Source: an uncultured Corynebacterium sp.
Lineage (GTDB): Bacteria > Actinomycetota > Actinomycetes > Mycobacteriales > Mycobacteriaceae
Length of the DNA: 6,827 nt
NCBI GenBank assembly: GCA_915275065.1
Contig: CAJZGD010000138.1
Span: forward strand, 1-6,827
Direction: 5' to 3'
Shown here one piece after another: positions 1 through 6,238 of the stretch; position 1 is the first letter of the stretch, and the number at the start of each line of letters is the position of its first letter. Below the pieces are notes generated by a model. The model had not been told where the DNA came from. It saw only the letters and a program-made list of their open reading frames with translations, and did no database searches. Both the position numbers and the translations under genes were made by a program.

Positions 1-184
1 GGCGGGGGGGTGGGGGACTGGCGGGTCCAGCGGCGCGTTCGGCGAGTGGCGGGGCGGGTTTGGTCAAGCATCGAAAAACAGTTCGTTTCTGCGGGCATCG
101 GAACCACCAAAACCGTCACGAACAAAAATTCGAATTCCTGCGAATTTGTCGCCTGCATAACACCCACGATGTCTCACACACGTA
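1..184. other. Left-edge region with no supported gene
   Basis: No gene can be called here. The first 60 bases are extremely G-rich. One plus-strand frame is open from base 2 to a TAA at 158-160 and would give a glycine-rich segment followed by a Ser/Pro/Lys-rich end; it could be the C-terminus of a gene starting left of the window, and its third positions are GC-rich as far as about base 60. The other two plus frames are also open for a similar distance, so the frame choice is not supported and I do not recognise the sequence. The minus strand shows no start with a ribosome binding site. Confidence 0.35.
126..147. repeat. Short AT-rich inverted repeat, 7-bp arms
   Basis: AAATTCG (126-132) and CGAATTT (141-147) are perfect inverted arms around an 8-base spacer. 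On the minus strand the second arm is followed by further T residues (complement of the A run at 124-128), so it could act as a weak secondary terminator behind the tRNA gene. The low-GC stem makes this doubtful. Confidence 0.35.
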
Positions 185-224
185 AAACCCCACCGACTTG
201 GCAAAATGCCTGGCAGTGGGGTTT
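184..224 (-). terminator. Intrinsic terminator downstream of tRNA-Arg
   Basis: AAACCCCAC (185-193) and GTGGGGTTT (216-224) form perfect 9-bp inverted arms. The inner spacer holds a smaller GGC/GCC hairpin. Read on the minus strand, the GC-rich stem ends in GTGGGG followed by TTTT, 7 bases beyond the tRNA 3' end, as expected for a tRNA terminator. The plus strand also has TTT after the stem, so it may work weakly in both directions. Confidence 0.7.
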
Positions 225-230
225 CAAACG

Positions 231-303
231 TGCCCCCAGCAGGATTCGAACCCGCGACCAACCGGGTAGAAACCGGTAGCTCTATCCACTGAGCTATGGA
301 GGC
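231..303 (-). tRNA. tRNA-Arg, anticodon UCU
   Basis: The minus strand folds into a complete 73-nt cloverleaf. The acceptor stem is GCCTCCA paired with TGGGGGC (one G-U pair). The D stem is GCTC/GAGC with the loop AGTGGATA. The anticodon stem is ACCGG/CCGGT with loop TTTCTAC, giving anticodon TCT, which reads AGA (and AGG by wobble). The variable loop is 5 nt. The T arm is GCGGG-TTCGAAT-CCTGC. The discriminator base is A (complement of 231), and the 3' CCA is not encoded, so it must be added enzymatically. AGA is a rare codon in high-GC actinobacteria, so this is a minor tRNA. It is transcribed away from the neighbouring membrane protein gene. Confidence 0.96.
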
Positions 304-315
304 GTAACGAGAAAC

Positions 316-345
316 AGATTAGCGCAATTTTGACCCGCCGTTGAA
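316..345 (-). promoter_or_regulatory. Promoter for tRNA-Arg
   Basis: On the minus strand TTCAAC (complement of 340-345) and TAATCT (complement of 316-321) are separated by 18 bases. They resemble the -35 and -10 elements of a housekeeping sigma factor. A transcript would start near 309, a few bases before the tRNA 5' end at 303, which suits a short tRNA leader. The assignment rests on motif and position only. Confidence 0.5.
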
Positions 346-401
346 ATTTTGTTGACGGGGCAATGACCGGATTTACCCCACCGGGGGTTAGGCTTAAACG
401 C

Positions 402-2402
402 ATGGTCGAAACGAAGAGCAGTCGGGGAGCGCGGATAACCTGGCCGTTATACCTCCTCTTTTTTCTCGTCGCCGGTGTTGCGGGGGCGATAATTTCCTGG
501 GGTTTCTTGACGGAATCGCTCGCTGTCCTGGGCATTCCCGACCCCGGCCCCATAACCACAGCAGGTTTGCCACTTCTGCGGGCGGGGGCGTGGTTGCTTG
601 CCGCGTTATCGGTCGGATCCTTCCTATTCGCAAGTTTTCTACTCTCCCCCCGTCAAGGGGACATCCGGCGGGTGTACCTGACCGTCGACGGTCTCATCGC
701 GTCGCGTACGGGCGCGGTGGCGGCGCTCGTCTTTGCGCTCATCGGGATCATCATGGTGCCGCTCGTGCTTTCCGACGTGTCGGGTCAGCCGATTACCGAG
801 GCCATCCAGCCGGCGAACTGGCTTGTGGCGCTCAACCAGGTGGCGGATGCCCAAGCGTGGCTCATTTCGGCCATTATCGCCCTCGTGGTGGGCGGGGCCG
901 CACTCATCGCGCCGCGCACTTGGATGTGGCAGCCCGTGTGGCTGGTGGGCGCCATCCTGATTGTCGCCCCTCAAGGCTTATCCGGGCACTCGGCGGCCGG
1001 CGGCGACCACGACTATGGGACGAACTCGCTGCTGTGGCACGTGCTGTTCATGATGCTGTGGGTGGGCGGCCTCATGGCGCTCATCGCCCACGGCCGGCGG
1101 TTGGGCCCGAGCCTGCAAGTGGCGGTGCGCCGCTACTCCACGATCGCCGCGGTTGCCATGGTCGCCATGGCCATCTCCGGGGTCATCAACGCCGCCATCC
1201 GGGTGCGATTCGAAGACTTGTTCACTTCCGATTACGGTCGGGTGATTGTGGCCAAGACGGTACTCACGTTCGCATTGGCGATTTTCGGGTGGTGGCACCG
1301 CACCGCTACCATTCCGCGCCTGACGTCGGGAAACAGCAGCCCCTTTATCCGCATTGCCGTCGTGGAGGTGCTCGTCATGGCGGCCACCATTGGTGTTGCG
1401 GTCTCCCTGGGCCGCACCCCGCCACCGCCACCGCGGGTGGTGGATCTGTCGCCCATGGCCCTCACCATGGGGTACGACCTCACGTTTGAACCGACCGTGT
1501 GGTCCGTGTGGACCATTTGGCGGTTCGATATCATGTTCACCACCCTGGGAGTCTTCCTCACCATTGGCTACCTGTATGGGCTGCACCGACTGAAACAGTT
1601 GGGGGAGGCTTGGCCGTGGCAGCGCACCTTTTGGTGGCTGCTCGGCAGCGTCACCCTGGCGCTGGCCATGAGCTCCGGGATTGGCCTGTACATGCCGGCC
1701 ATGTTCTCCATGCACATGGTGGCCCACATGATGCTGTCCATGGTGATCCCCGTGTTCCTGGTGTTGGGCGCCCCCCTGCAAATGATCCTCACCATCACCA
1801 CCCCCAACCCGGAGGAGCCCGGTTTGCATGAATGGGTGCAGGCCTTCATCCAATCCACCACGCTCAAATTCCTGTTCCACCCAGCAGTGAATACCATCCA
1901 ATTTCTTACCTTCTTCTACCTGCTCTATATCACTCCCTGGTACGACCTCATGGTGAAAGAGCACGCCGGCCACCTCATTATGAACTGGGTGTTCCTGCTG
2001 TCGGGATACATTTACTACTGGGATATGATCGGCTCCGACCCGAAGCCGCGGGAAAACACGGTGCTGCGTCGTCTCGCCTGGCTGGTGTTCTCCATGCCGG
2101 TGCACCTGTATTTCGGCGTGTATCTCATGCAACTGTCGCAGATTCTGGCGGAAGACTTCTACCGCACCCTAGGGTTGCCGTGGGACATCGACCTGCTGCA
2201 CGACCAGGATGTGGGTGGCGGCATCGCCTGGGCTTCCGGCTCGTTCCCGCTGGTGGTGGTGTTCGGTGCCCTGTTCCTGCAATGGTTGAAGGAGGACCGG
2301 AACGAGGCCAAGGCCTACGACCAGCGCGCCGACGACACCGAAGACGAGGATTTGGAAGCGTACAACCAAATGCTGGCGCGGATGAATAAGAACGGGTCCT
2401 GA
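402..2402 (+). CDS. CopD-CtaG fusion: copper-handling / cytochrome c oxidase assembly membrane protein
   Basis: A 666-residue integral membrane protein with about 16 hydrophobic segments. The N-terminal half (about 60-335) resembles CopD-type copper domains, with H196, H203 and H213 around the LWHVLFMMLWVGGL segment. The C-terminal half (about 370-630) matches the caa3-type CtaG assembly family, with H438xxxH442 in a Met-rich helix (MFSMHMVAHMM), FHP at 492-494, HAGH at 521-524, and H568. These His/Met clusters are the likely copper ligands. The role is inferred: copper delivery to the respiratory oxidase or copper homeostasis at the cytoplasmic membrane. A charged tail (about 630-666) is probably cytoplasmic. 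The fusion and length match mycobacterial Rv0102 as I remember it. I chose ATG 402 because the first membrane segment begins about 12 residues later, as in relatives; an in-frame ATG at 363 adds 13 residues. An ACCCC/GGGGT hairpin at 375-388 lies just before the start. The gene diverges from tRNA-Arg. Confidence 0.88.
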   Translation: MVETKSSRGARITWPLYLLFFLVAGVAGAIISWGFLTESLAVLGIPDPGPITTAGLPLLRAGAWLLAALSVGSFLFASFLLSPRQGDIRRVYLTVDGLIASRTGAVAALVFALIGIIMVPLVLSDVSGQPITEAIQPANWLVALNQVADAQAWLISAIIALVVGGAALIAPRTWMWQPVWLVGAILIVAPQGLSGHSAAGGDHDYGTNSLLWHVLFMMLWVGGLMALIAHGRRLGPSLQVAVRRYSTIAAVAMVAMAISGVINAAIRVRFEDLFTSDYGRVIVAKTVLTFALAIFGWWHRTATIPRLTSGNSSPFIRIAVVEVLVMAATIGVAVSLGRTPPPPPRVVDLSPMALTMGYDLTFEPTVWSVWTIWRFDIMFTTLGVFLTIGYLYGLHRLKQLGEAWPWQRTFWWLLGSVTLALAMSSGIGLYMPAMFSMHMVAHMMLSMVIPVFLVLGAPLQMILTITTPNPEEPGLHEWVQAFIQSTTLKFLFHPAVNTIQFLTFFYLLYITPWYDLMVKEHAGHLIMNWVFLLSGYIYYWDMIGSDPKPRENTVLRRLAWLVFSMPVHLYFGVYLMQLSQILAEDFYRTLGLPWDIDLLHDQDVGGGIAWASGSFPLVVVFGALFLQWLKEDRNEAKAYDQRADDTEDEDLEAYNQMLARMNKNGS

Positions 2403-2465
2403 TTGTGGGTTTCGGCCCGAATGGGGTGGGCAGGGCGTCGAAAAGCCCACAGTAGGCTGAGAAGT

Positions 2466-2479
2466 TGCAGTCGACTGCA
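2466..2479. repeat. Perfect 14-bp palindrome upstream of ssb
   Basis: TGCAGTCGACTGCA is its own reverse complement over 14 bases. It is followed directly by an AT-rich patch (AATAATAAT, 2481-2489) and then the DnaA-box pair. It could be the operator of a dimeric regulator or part of a DnaA-linked nucleoprotein site. I do not recognise it as a known corynebacterial operator, and it does not match the actinobacterial LexA box. Confidence 0.6.
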
Positions 2480-2488
2480 CAATAATAA

Positions 2489-2525
2489 TGTGGATAACTC
2501 GGCAGCCGCAGGACAGTTATCCACA
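2489..2525. promoter_or_regulatory. Pair of perfect DnaA boxes in inverted orientation
   Basis: TGTGGATAA (2489-2497) is the reverse complement of the consensus DnaA box TTATCCACA, and a second perfect TTATCCACA lies at 2517-2525. The symmetry extends to 11-bp arms (TGTGGATAACT and AGTTATCCACA) separated by 15 bases, so box starts are 28 bases apart. The pair sits 108 bases before the ssb start codon, next to an AT-rich patch that could hold a -10 element. DnaA bound here could control the ssb-ettA unit or titrate DnaA. An unrelated regulator that binds the same inverted repeat is the main alternative. Confidence 0.7.
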
Positions 2526-2632
2526 GGCCGGACGAGTTACGGAAAACCCTCGACAACCGGGCAGCCGGCGGGCACAGTGGGAGGTAACAGCAGCAAAACC
2601 CCACGTGATGACCCGGTTCAAGGAGCCCGCCC

Positions 2633-3265
2633 ATGCAACAACAAACCGTCACCCTCATCGGCCACCTCACCGCCGAACCGTTCTACCGCGAGTTCGACAC
2701 CGGCCGGAAATTCGCCAGGTTTCGGCTGGGCACCTCCCGGCGGGTGCGCCGGTTCGCCGACAACAGCGCGCACTACGAGGAACGCGACCAGCTCTATATT
2801 GACGTGGAAACCTGGGGCGACCTCGCAGTCAATGTGCACGAGTCACTGTCGAAAGGAAACCCGGTGATTTGCGTGGGGTATTTGACCACGCAAGAATGGC
2901 GCGACCAGGAAGGCAAGCTGCGCACCAAGGTGGTGTTGCGGGCGCTCTACGTGGGTTTTGAGTTATGCGCCTATGTGGTGCGGTATTGCCGCAACCCACT
3001 GCCCGTCGCAAAGCATACCGGGGGCGCGGACCTGAGCAGGTTCAATTGCGAGCCGAAAAACATTACCCACTACGCCGTTGAGGTTTCCGCCATGTCGCTT
3101 CACGACGGCAAACCTCCGGCACTGGAGGCCGCGTCGCCGACGCCGCCCGCCCCGGAAGCACCCTATTCGGAACCAATGCCGGACGACCCACCCGCGGAAC
3201 CCGCGTCGGAAGCACTGGTGGCTAGCGGCGTCTCGCACCCAAGCAGCACGGTCATGTACCCTTAG
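2633..3265 (+). CDS. ssb: Single-stranded DNA-binding protein, SsbB-like paralog
   Basis: A 210-residue protein. Residues 1 to about 112 form an OB fold typical of bacterial SSB: MQQQTVTLIGHLTAEPFYRE, then FARFRLGTSRR, YIDVETWGDLAVNVHESLSKG (W61) and VGYLTTQEWRDQEGKLRT (W89). Aromatic residues in these strands normally stack on ssDNA bases. Residues 113-160 have no clear family match. Residues 161-210 are disordered-looking, with 14 prolines, and end in STVMYP, so the acidic DDDIPF tip that recruits partner proteins is missing. That and the position before ettA point to a second SSB like mycobacterial SSBb (Rv2478c), not the main SSB, which is usually encoded beside rpsF. ATG 2633 is supported by AAGGAG at 2620-2625, 7 bases upstream. 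ettA follows 41 bases after the stop, probably in the same transcript. Confidence 0.88.
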   Translation: MQQQTVTLIGHLTAEPFYREFDTGRKFARFRLGTSRRVRRFADNSAHYEERDQLYIDVETWGDLAVNVHESLSKGNPVICVGYLTTQEWRDQEGKLRTKVVLRALYVGFELCAYVVRYCRNPLPVAKHTGGADLSRFNCEPKNITHYAVEVSAMSLHDGKPPALEAASPTPPAPEAPYSEPMPDDPPAEPASEALVASGVSHPSSTVMYP

Positions 3266-3306
3266 AAGCCAACTATTAACTTACTCACTTTAAGGGGAAA
3301 CCAAAC

Positions 3307-4977
3307 GTGGGCGAATTCATCTACACGATGAAAAATGTGCGCAAAGCCATCGGCGACAAAGTCATCCTCGATAACGTCACCATGGCGTTTTACCCAGGGG
3401 CCAAGATCGGCGTGGTCGGCCCCAACGGCGCGGGCAAATCATCCATCCTCAAAATCATGGCCGGCCTGGACCAACCCTCCAACGGCGAAGCCTTCCTCGA
3501 CCCCGGCGCAACCGTCGGCATCCTGCTTCAGGAACCCCCGCTAAACGAGGAAAAAACCGTGCGGGAAAACGTAGAAGAGGGCCTGGGCGACATTTTTGAA
3601 ACCCTCAAACGCTACAACGCGATTGCCGAGGAAATGGCCACCAACTACACCGACGAGCTCATGGAGGAAATGGGCAAGCTGCAAGAAAAACTCGACGCGG
3701 CCGACGCCTGGGAAATCGACTCCAAAATCGAGCAGGCCATGGAGGCCCTGCGATGCCCGCCGTCGGACGAGCCCGTCACCCACCTGTCCGGCGGGGAGCG
3801 CCGCCGCGTGGCCCTGGCGAAACTCCTCCTGGCCGAACCGGATCTACTGTTGCTCGACGAGCCCACCAACCACCTGGATGCCGAATCCGTCCAATGGTTG
3901 GAGCAACACCTGGCTAAATACCCGGGTGCCGTCCTGGCCGTCACCCACGACCGGTACTTCCTCGACCACGTGGCCGGCTGGATTTGCGAAGTCGACCGCG
4001 GCAAACTGTACCCCTACGAGGGCAACTACTCCACCTACCTGGAGAAGAAAGCCGAACGTCTGGAGGTTGCCGGCCAGAAAGACCGCAAGCTGCAAAAACG
4101 CCTGAAGCAGGAGCTGGAGTGGGTGCGGTCCGGGGCGAAGGCCCGCCAGGCCAAGTCCAAGGCCCGCCTGGCCCGCTACGAGGAAATGGCCGCCGAGGCC
4201 GAGAAATACCGCAAGCTGGATTTCGAAGAAATCCAAATCCCCACCCCGCCGCGCCTGGGCGCCCAGGTGGTGGAAGTCCACGACCTCAACAAGGGGTTCG
4301 ATGGCCGCATCCTGATTAAGGACCTGTCGTTCACCCTGCCCCGCAACGGCATTGTCGGGGTGATCGGCCCCAACGGTGTGGGTAAAACCACCCTGTTCAA
4401 GACCATTGTCGGCCTGGAAGAACCCGACACCGGCGAAGTGAATGTGGGCCAAACCGTGCGACTGTCCTATGTGGATCAGGGCCGGGCAAACATCGACCCG
4501 GAAAAAACCGTGTGGGAAGTCGTGTCCGACGGCCTGGACCACATTGTGGTGGGTCAAAACGAAATGCCGTCCCGCGCCTACCTGTCCGCCTTCGGCTTCA
4601 AGGGCGCCGACCAACAAAAACCCTCGAAAGTTCTTTCGGGTGGTGAGCGGAACCGCCTGAACCTGGCGCTCACCCTCAAACAGGGCGGCAACCTGATCCT
4701 GCTGGACGAGCCCACCAACGACCTGGACGTGGAAACCCTGTCCTCCCTGGAAAACGCGCTGCAGAACTTCCCGGGCTGCGCCGTGGTGATCTCCCACGAC
4801 CGGTGGTTCCTCGACCGCACTTGTACCCACATTCTGGCGTGGGAGGGGAACGTGGCCGAAGGCCAATGGTTCTGGTTCGAAGGCAATTTCGGCGACTACG
4901 AGAAGAATAAGGTCGAGCGGTTGGGCGCCGAGGCGGCCCGACCCTCCCGGGTAACGCACCGGAAACTCACTCGATAG
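3307..4977 (+). CDS. ettA: Energy-dependent translational throttle protein EttA (ABC-F ATPase)
   Basis: A 556-residue soluble protein with two ABC ATPase domains and no membrane segments, the standard ABC-F length. Domain 1: Walker A GPNGAGKS (38-45), the EttA arm insertion (about 88-130), signature LSGGE (160-164), Walker B LLLLDEP with D184/E185, switch H214. The charged linker (about 240-300, rich in Lys/Arg/Glu) is the P-site tRNA interaction motif. Domain 2: Walker A GPNGVGKT (354-361), LSGGE (443-447), Walker B LILLDEP with E468, switch H497. Both sites look catalytically intact. EttA binds the ribosomal E site and gates the first elongation step by the ATP/ADP ratio; the mycobacterial counterpart is Rv2477c. 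The start is GTG 3307, with AAGGGGA at 3292-3298. The last residues after about 540 are family-variable. A strong terminator follows. Confidence 0.96.
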   Translation: MGEFIYTMKNVRKAIGDKVILDNVTMAFYPGAKIGVVGPNGAGKSSILKIMAGLDQPSNGEAFLDPGATVGILLQEPPLNEEKTVRENVEEGLGDIFETLKRYNAIAEEMATNYTDELMEEMGKLQEKLDAADAWEIDSKIEQAMEALRCPPSDEPVTHLSGGERRRVALAKLLLAEPDLLLLDEPTNHLDAESVQWLEQHLAKYPGAVLAVTHDRYFLDHVAGWICEVDRGKLYPYEGNYSTYLEKKAERLEVAGQKDRKLQKRLKQELEWVRSGAKARQAKSKARLARYEEMAAEAEKYRKLDFEEIQIPTPPRLGAQVVEVHDLNKGFDGRILIKDLSFTLPRNGIVGVIGPNGVGKTTLFKTIVGLEEPDTGEVNVGQTVRLSYVDQGRANIDPEKTVWEVVSDGLDHIVVGQNEMPSRAYLSAFGFKGADQQKPSKVLSGGERNRLNLALTLKQGGNLILLDEPTNDLDVETLSSLENALQNFPGCAVVISHDRWFLDRTCTHILAWEGNVAEGQWFWFEGNFGDYEKNKVERLGAEAARPSRVTHRKLTR

Positions 4978-5033
4978 TGCGTCGATAAGCGCAGGCAAAA
5001 ACCGACATAATGCATGCGTGACAAATAGCATTG

Positions 5034-5062
5034 CCCCCGGATGCACCCGGGGGTTTTGTTTT
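5034..5062 (+). terminator. Rho-independent terminator after ettA
   Basis: CCCCCGG (5034-5040) pairs with CCGGGGG (5047-5053) around the six-base loop ATGCAC. The stem is followed by TTTTGTTTT. It lies 57 bases after the ettA stop and should end the ssb-ettA transcript, separating it from the thioesterase unit. Confidence 0.92.
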
Positions 5063-5106
5063 GCCGTAACAAGAACTCAGCTAGACTCGTTATGTTGATT
5101 GAAGCG

Positions 5107-5112
5107 TACACT
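5107..5112 (+). promoter_or_regulatory. Possible -10 element for the thioesterase unit
   Basis: A promoter is expected between the ettA terminator and the thioesterase start. TACACT at 5107-5112 matches four of six consensus -10 bases (TATAAT) and would start a transcript near 5119, but no good -35 hexamer precedes it. TAGACT (5082-5087) and TATGTT (5091-5096) are equal-scoring alternatives, so this is only a pointer. Confidence 0.2.
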
Positions 5113-5147
5113 TGATTACTTAACGATGAAGAAAGCATGTAACACCC

Positions 5148-5573
5148 ATGGCAGAAACCCAGTCAAACAGTAGTATCCACATCGCTCAAGTACCAGTTCG
5201 GTGGGGGGATTTCGACAGGTTCGGGCACATCACCAATGCCGCCTATGTGGAACTGGCGCAGGAAGCCCGCATGGCATTCGCGCTGGAAGAGTTCGTGGGC
5301 CGGGGCATGGACATGCCCAGTGTGTTTGTCCGCAAAATCGAGGCCGATTATTTGCGGCCGGTGTTGCCGCACAACCCCTATGTCACGGTGGAAACCCAGG
5401 TTGTTGAGATCGGCAACACGTCATTTACCACCCGGCAGGAAATCAAGGACGGCGAGGGGCAGATTTGTTGCGTGGTTGAGGTGGTGCAGGTCGCCATCGA
5501 TATCATGACCGCCCGCCCCCGCGCGATCACCGCGAAGGAGATCAAGGTGCTCACCCGCGCCGAGGACGAATAA
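5148..5573 (+). CDS. Acyl-CoA thioesterase, 4HBT/hotdog family
   Basis: A 141-residue single-domain hotdog protein, the usual length for the 4-hydroxybenzoyl-CoA/YbgC-type thioesterase family. The N-terminal signature is RWGDFDRFGHITNAAYVELA: D21 and D23 lie at the position of the catalytic Asp, followed by G26-H27 and N30, then the long central helix with E39. The rest fits the curved beta sheet (about 55-125). It should hydrolyse acyl-CoA thioesters in the cytoplasm, probably as a dimer or tetramer; the substrate cannot be read from sequence. The order after ettA matches mycobacterial Rv2475c. The ribosome binding site is weak (GAAGAAAG at 5128-5135, 12 bases away), and a minimal ATG-TAA lies 5 bases upstream. 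The stop overlaps the next start in TAATG, so the two proteins are probably translated together. Confidence 0.87.
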   Translation: MAETQSNSSIHIAQVPVRWGDFDRFGHITNAAYVELAQEARMAFALEEFVGRGMDMPSVFVRKIEADYLRPVLPHNPYVTVETQVVEIGNTSFTTRQEIKDGEGQICCVVEVVQVAIDIMTARPRAITAKEIKVLTRAEDE

Positions 5574-6196
5574 TGGCTACCGAAACCCTCACCATAGAAC
5601 GCGGCGGCCGCGGACTCATATCATTGTTACAGCGCGCGGTTGCGTTGCAGGATCGGGCCATGGCCCGCTTTTCGACGGTCTCCGACGCGGCGGTCGACGT
5701 GTTCGTCACCACCCCCTTCGCCGTCATCGCGTCCCGGCGCGTCGCCGGCTCCTGCTCCAGGGATGGGGCGGCGGTGCTGGTCAGCGACCTTTTGGCCGAC
5801 GCCACCGACACCGCCATGACGGCCGCGGCCCTGGATGCGGGGTGGGGGATGGGCGCGCTGCCGCCAGTGGCCGGGTTTGAGCTTCTCGATGAAATCCCCG
5901 CCGATGTGGTGCAGCGGCTGAGCGACCAGGGGCGTGCCCTGGCCCGGCAGTTTTCTGGCCCATTGGGTCCGCCGCAGTCGCTCATGGATCAGGCGGTGAT
6001 TACCGTCAACAATGACACCGAAATCCCCATGCGGCTGGTGTTTACGCTCACCGCCTTGGGGCTGATTCCCGGCATGGATGCCCCGGCCGCGATTCCGCGG
6101 CATTTGCGGGTGTCGCGGAATAGTCGGTGGGTGCGGGTCGACGCCCCCTTCGGGTCCGCCTATCACAGTACCGGGATTAATCTTCTGGCCCTATAG
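5573..6196 (+). CDS. Conserved actinobacterial protein of unknown function (Rv2474c-like)
   Basis: A 207-residue protein I cannot assign to a functional family. Features: a charged N-terminal helix-like part (about 12-33), a hydrophobic, Val/Ala-rich segment (VDVFVTTPFAVIASRR, about 41-56), an alanine-rich middle (65-90), a Gly/Trp motif (DAGWGMGALPPVAGFE, 88-103), an amphipathic region (105-128), and a C-terminal half with ITVNNDTEIPMRL (143-155) and basic RHLRVSRNSRWVRVD (176-190). There is no signal peptide or clear membrane helix, so it is probably cytoplasmic. It begins within the thioesterase stop codon (TAATG) with GAGGA at 5562-5566, a classic translational coupling. By position and size it corresponds to Rv2474c beside Rv2475c (recalled, not searched). 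It may partner the thioesterase, but this is inference from coupling only. Confidence 0.85.
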   Translation: MATETLTIERGGRGLISLLQRAVALQDRAMARFSTVSDAAVDVFVTTPFAVIASRRVAGSCSRDGAAVLVSDLLADATDTAMTAAALDAGWGMGALPPVAGFELLDEIPADVVQRLSDQGRALARQFSGPLGPPQSLMDQAVITVNNDTEIPMRLVFTLTALGLIPGMDAPAAIPRHLRVSRNSRWVRVDAPFGSAYHSTGINLLAL

Positions 6197-6238
6197 GGTG
6201 GGTTGGGGGTGGTTTTATTCACCCGGTTCTGTCGGGAA

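Noticed and set aside
231..303. tRNA-Arg as the attachment site of an integrated element
   Set aside because: tRNA genes often serve as integration sites, but no repeat of the tRNA 3' end and no integrase is visible in the window.
363..401. Upstream ATG 363 as the start of the CopD-CtaG gene
   Set aside because: It is in frame, but the added 13 residues look non-conserved and the preceding GGGG is badly spaced. ATG 402 gives the usual short N-terminus; some doubt remains because a leaderless start at 363 cannot be excluded.
978..2132. Long minus-strand open frame (384 codons) opposite the CopD-CtaG gene
   Set aside because: It is rich in His, Gly, Gln and Pro with no family resemblance. It mirrors the GC-rich third positions of the real plus-strand gene, whose membrane segments and motifs are clear.
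2426..2450. GTGGGC/GCCCAC hairpin as terminator of the CopD-CtaG gene
   Set aside because: Only a 6-bp stem with a 13-base loop and no following T run. It might contribute to termination but does not meet the standard for a call.
2403..2867. Plus-strand open frame of 154 codons overlapping the ssb start
   Set aside because: It begins with no ribosome binding site, runs through the palindrome and DnaA boxes, and continues out of frame into a clear SSB OB fold.
3844..5046. Long minus-strand open frame (400 codons) opposite ettA
   Set aside because: EttA is unmistakable on the plus strand with all ATPase motifs, and the antisense frame runs through the terminator after ettA. It is a codon-bias shadow.
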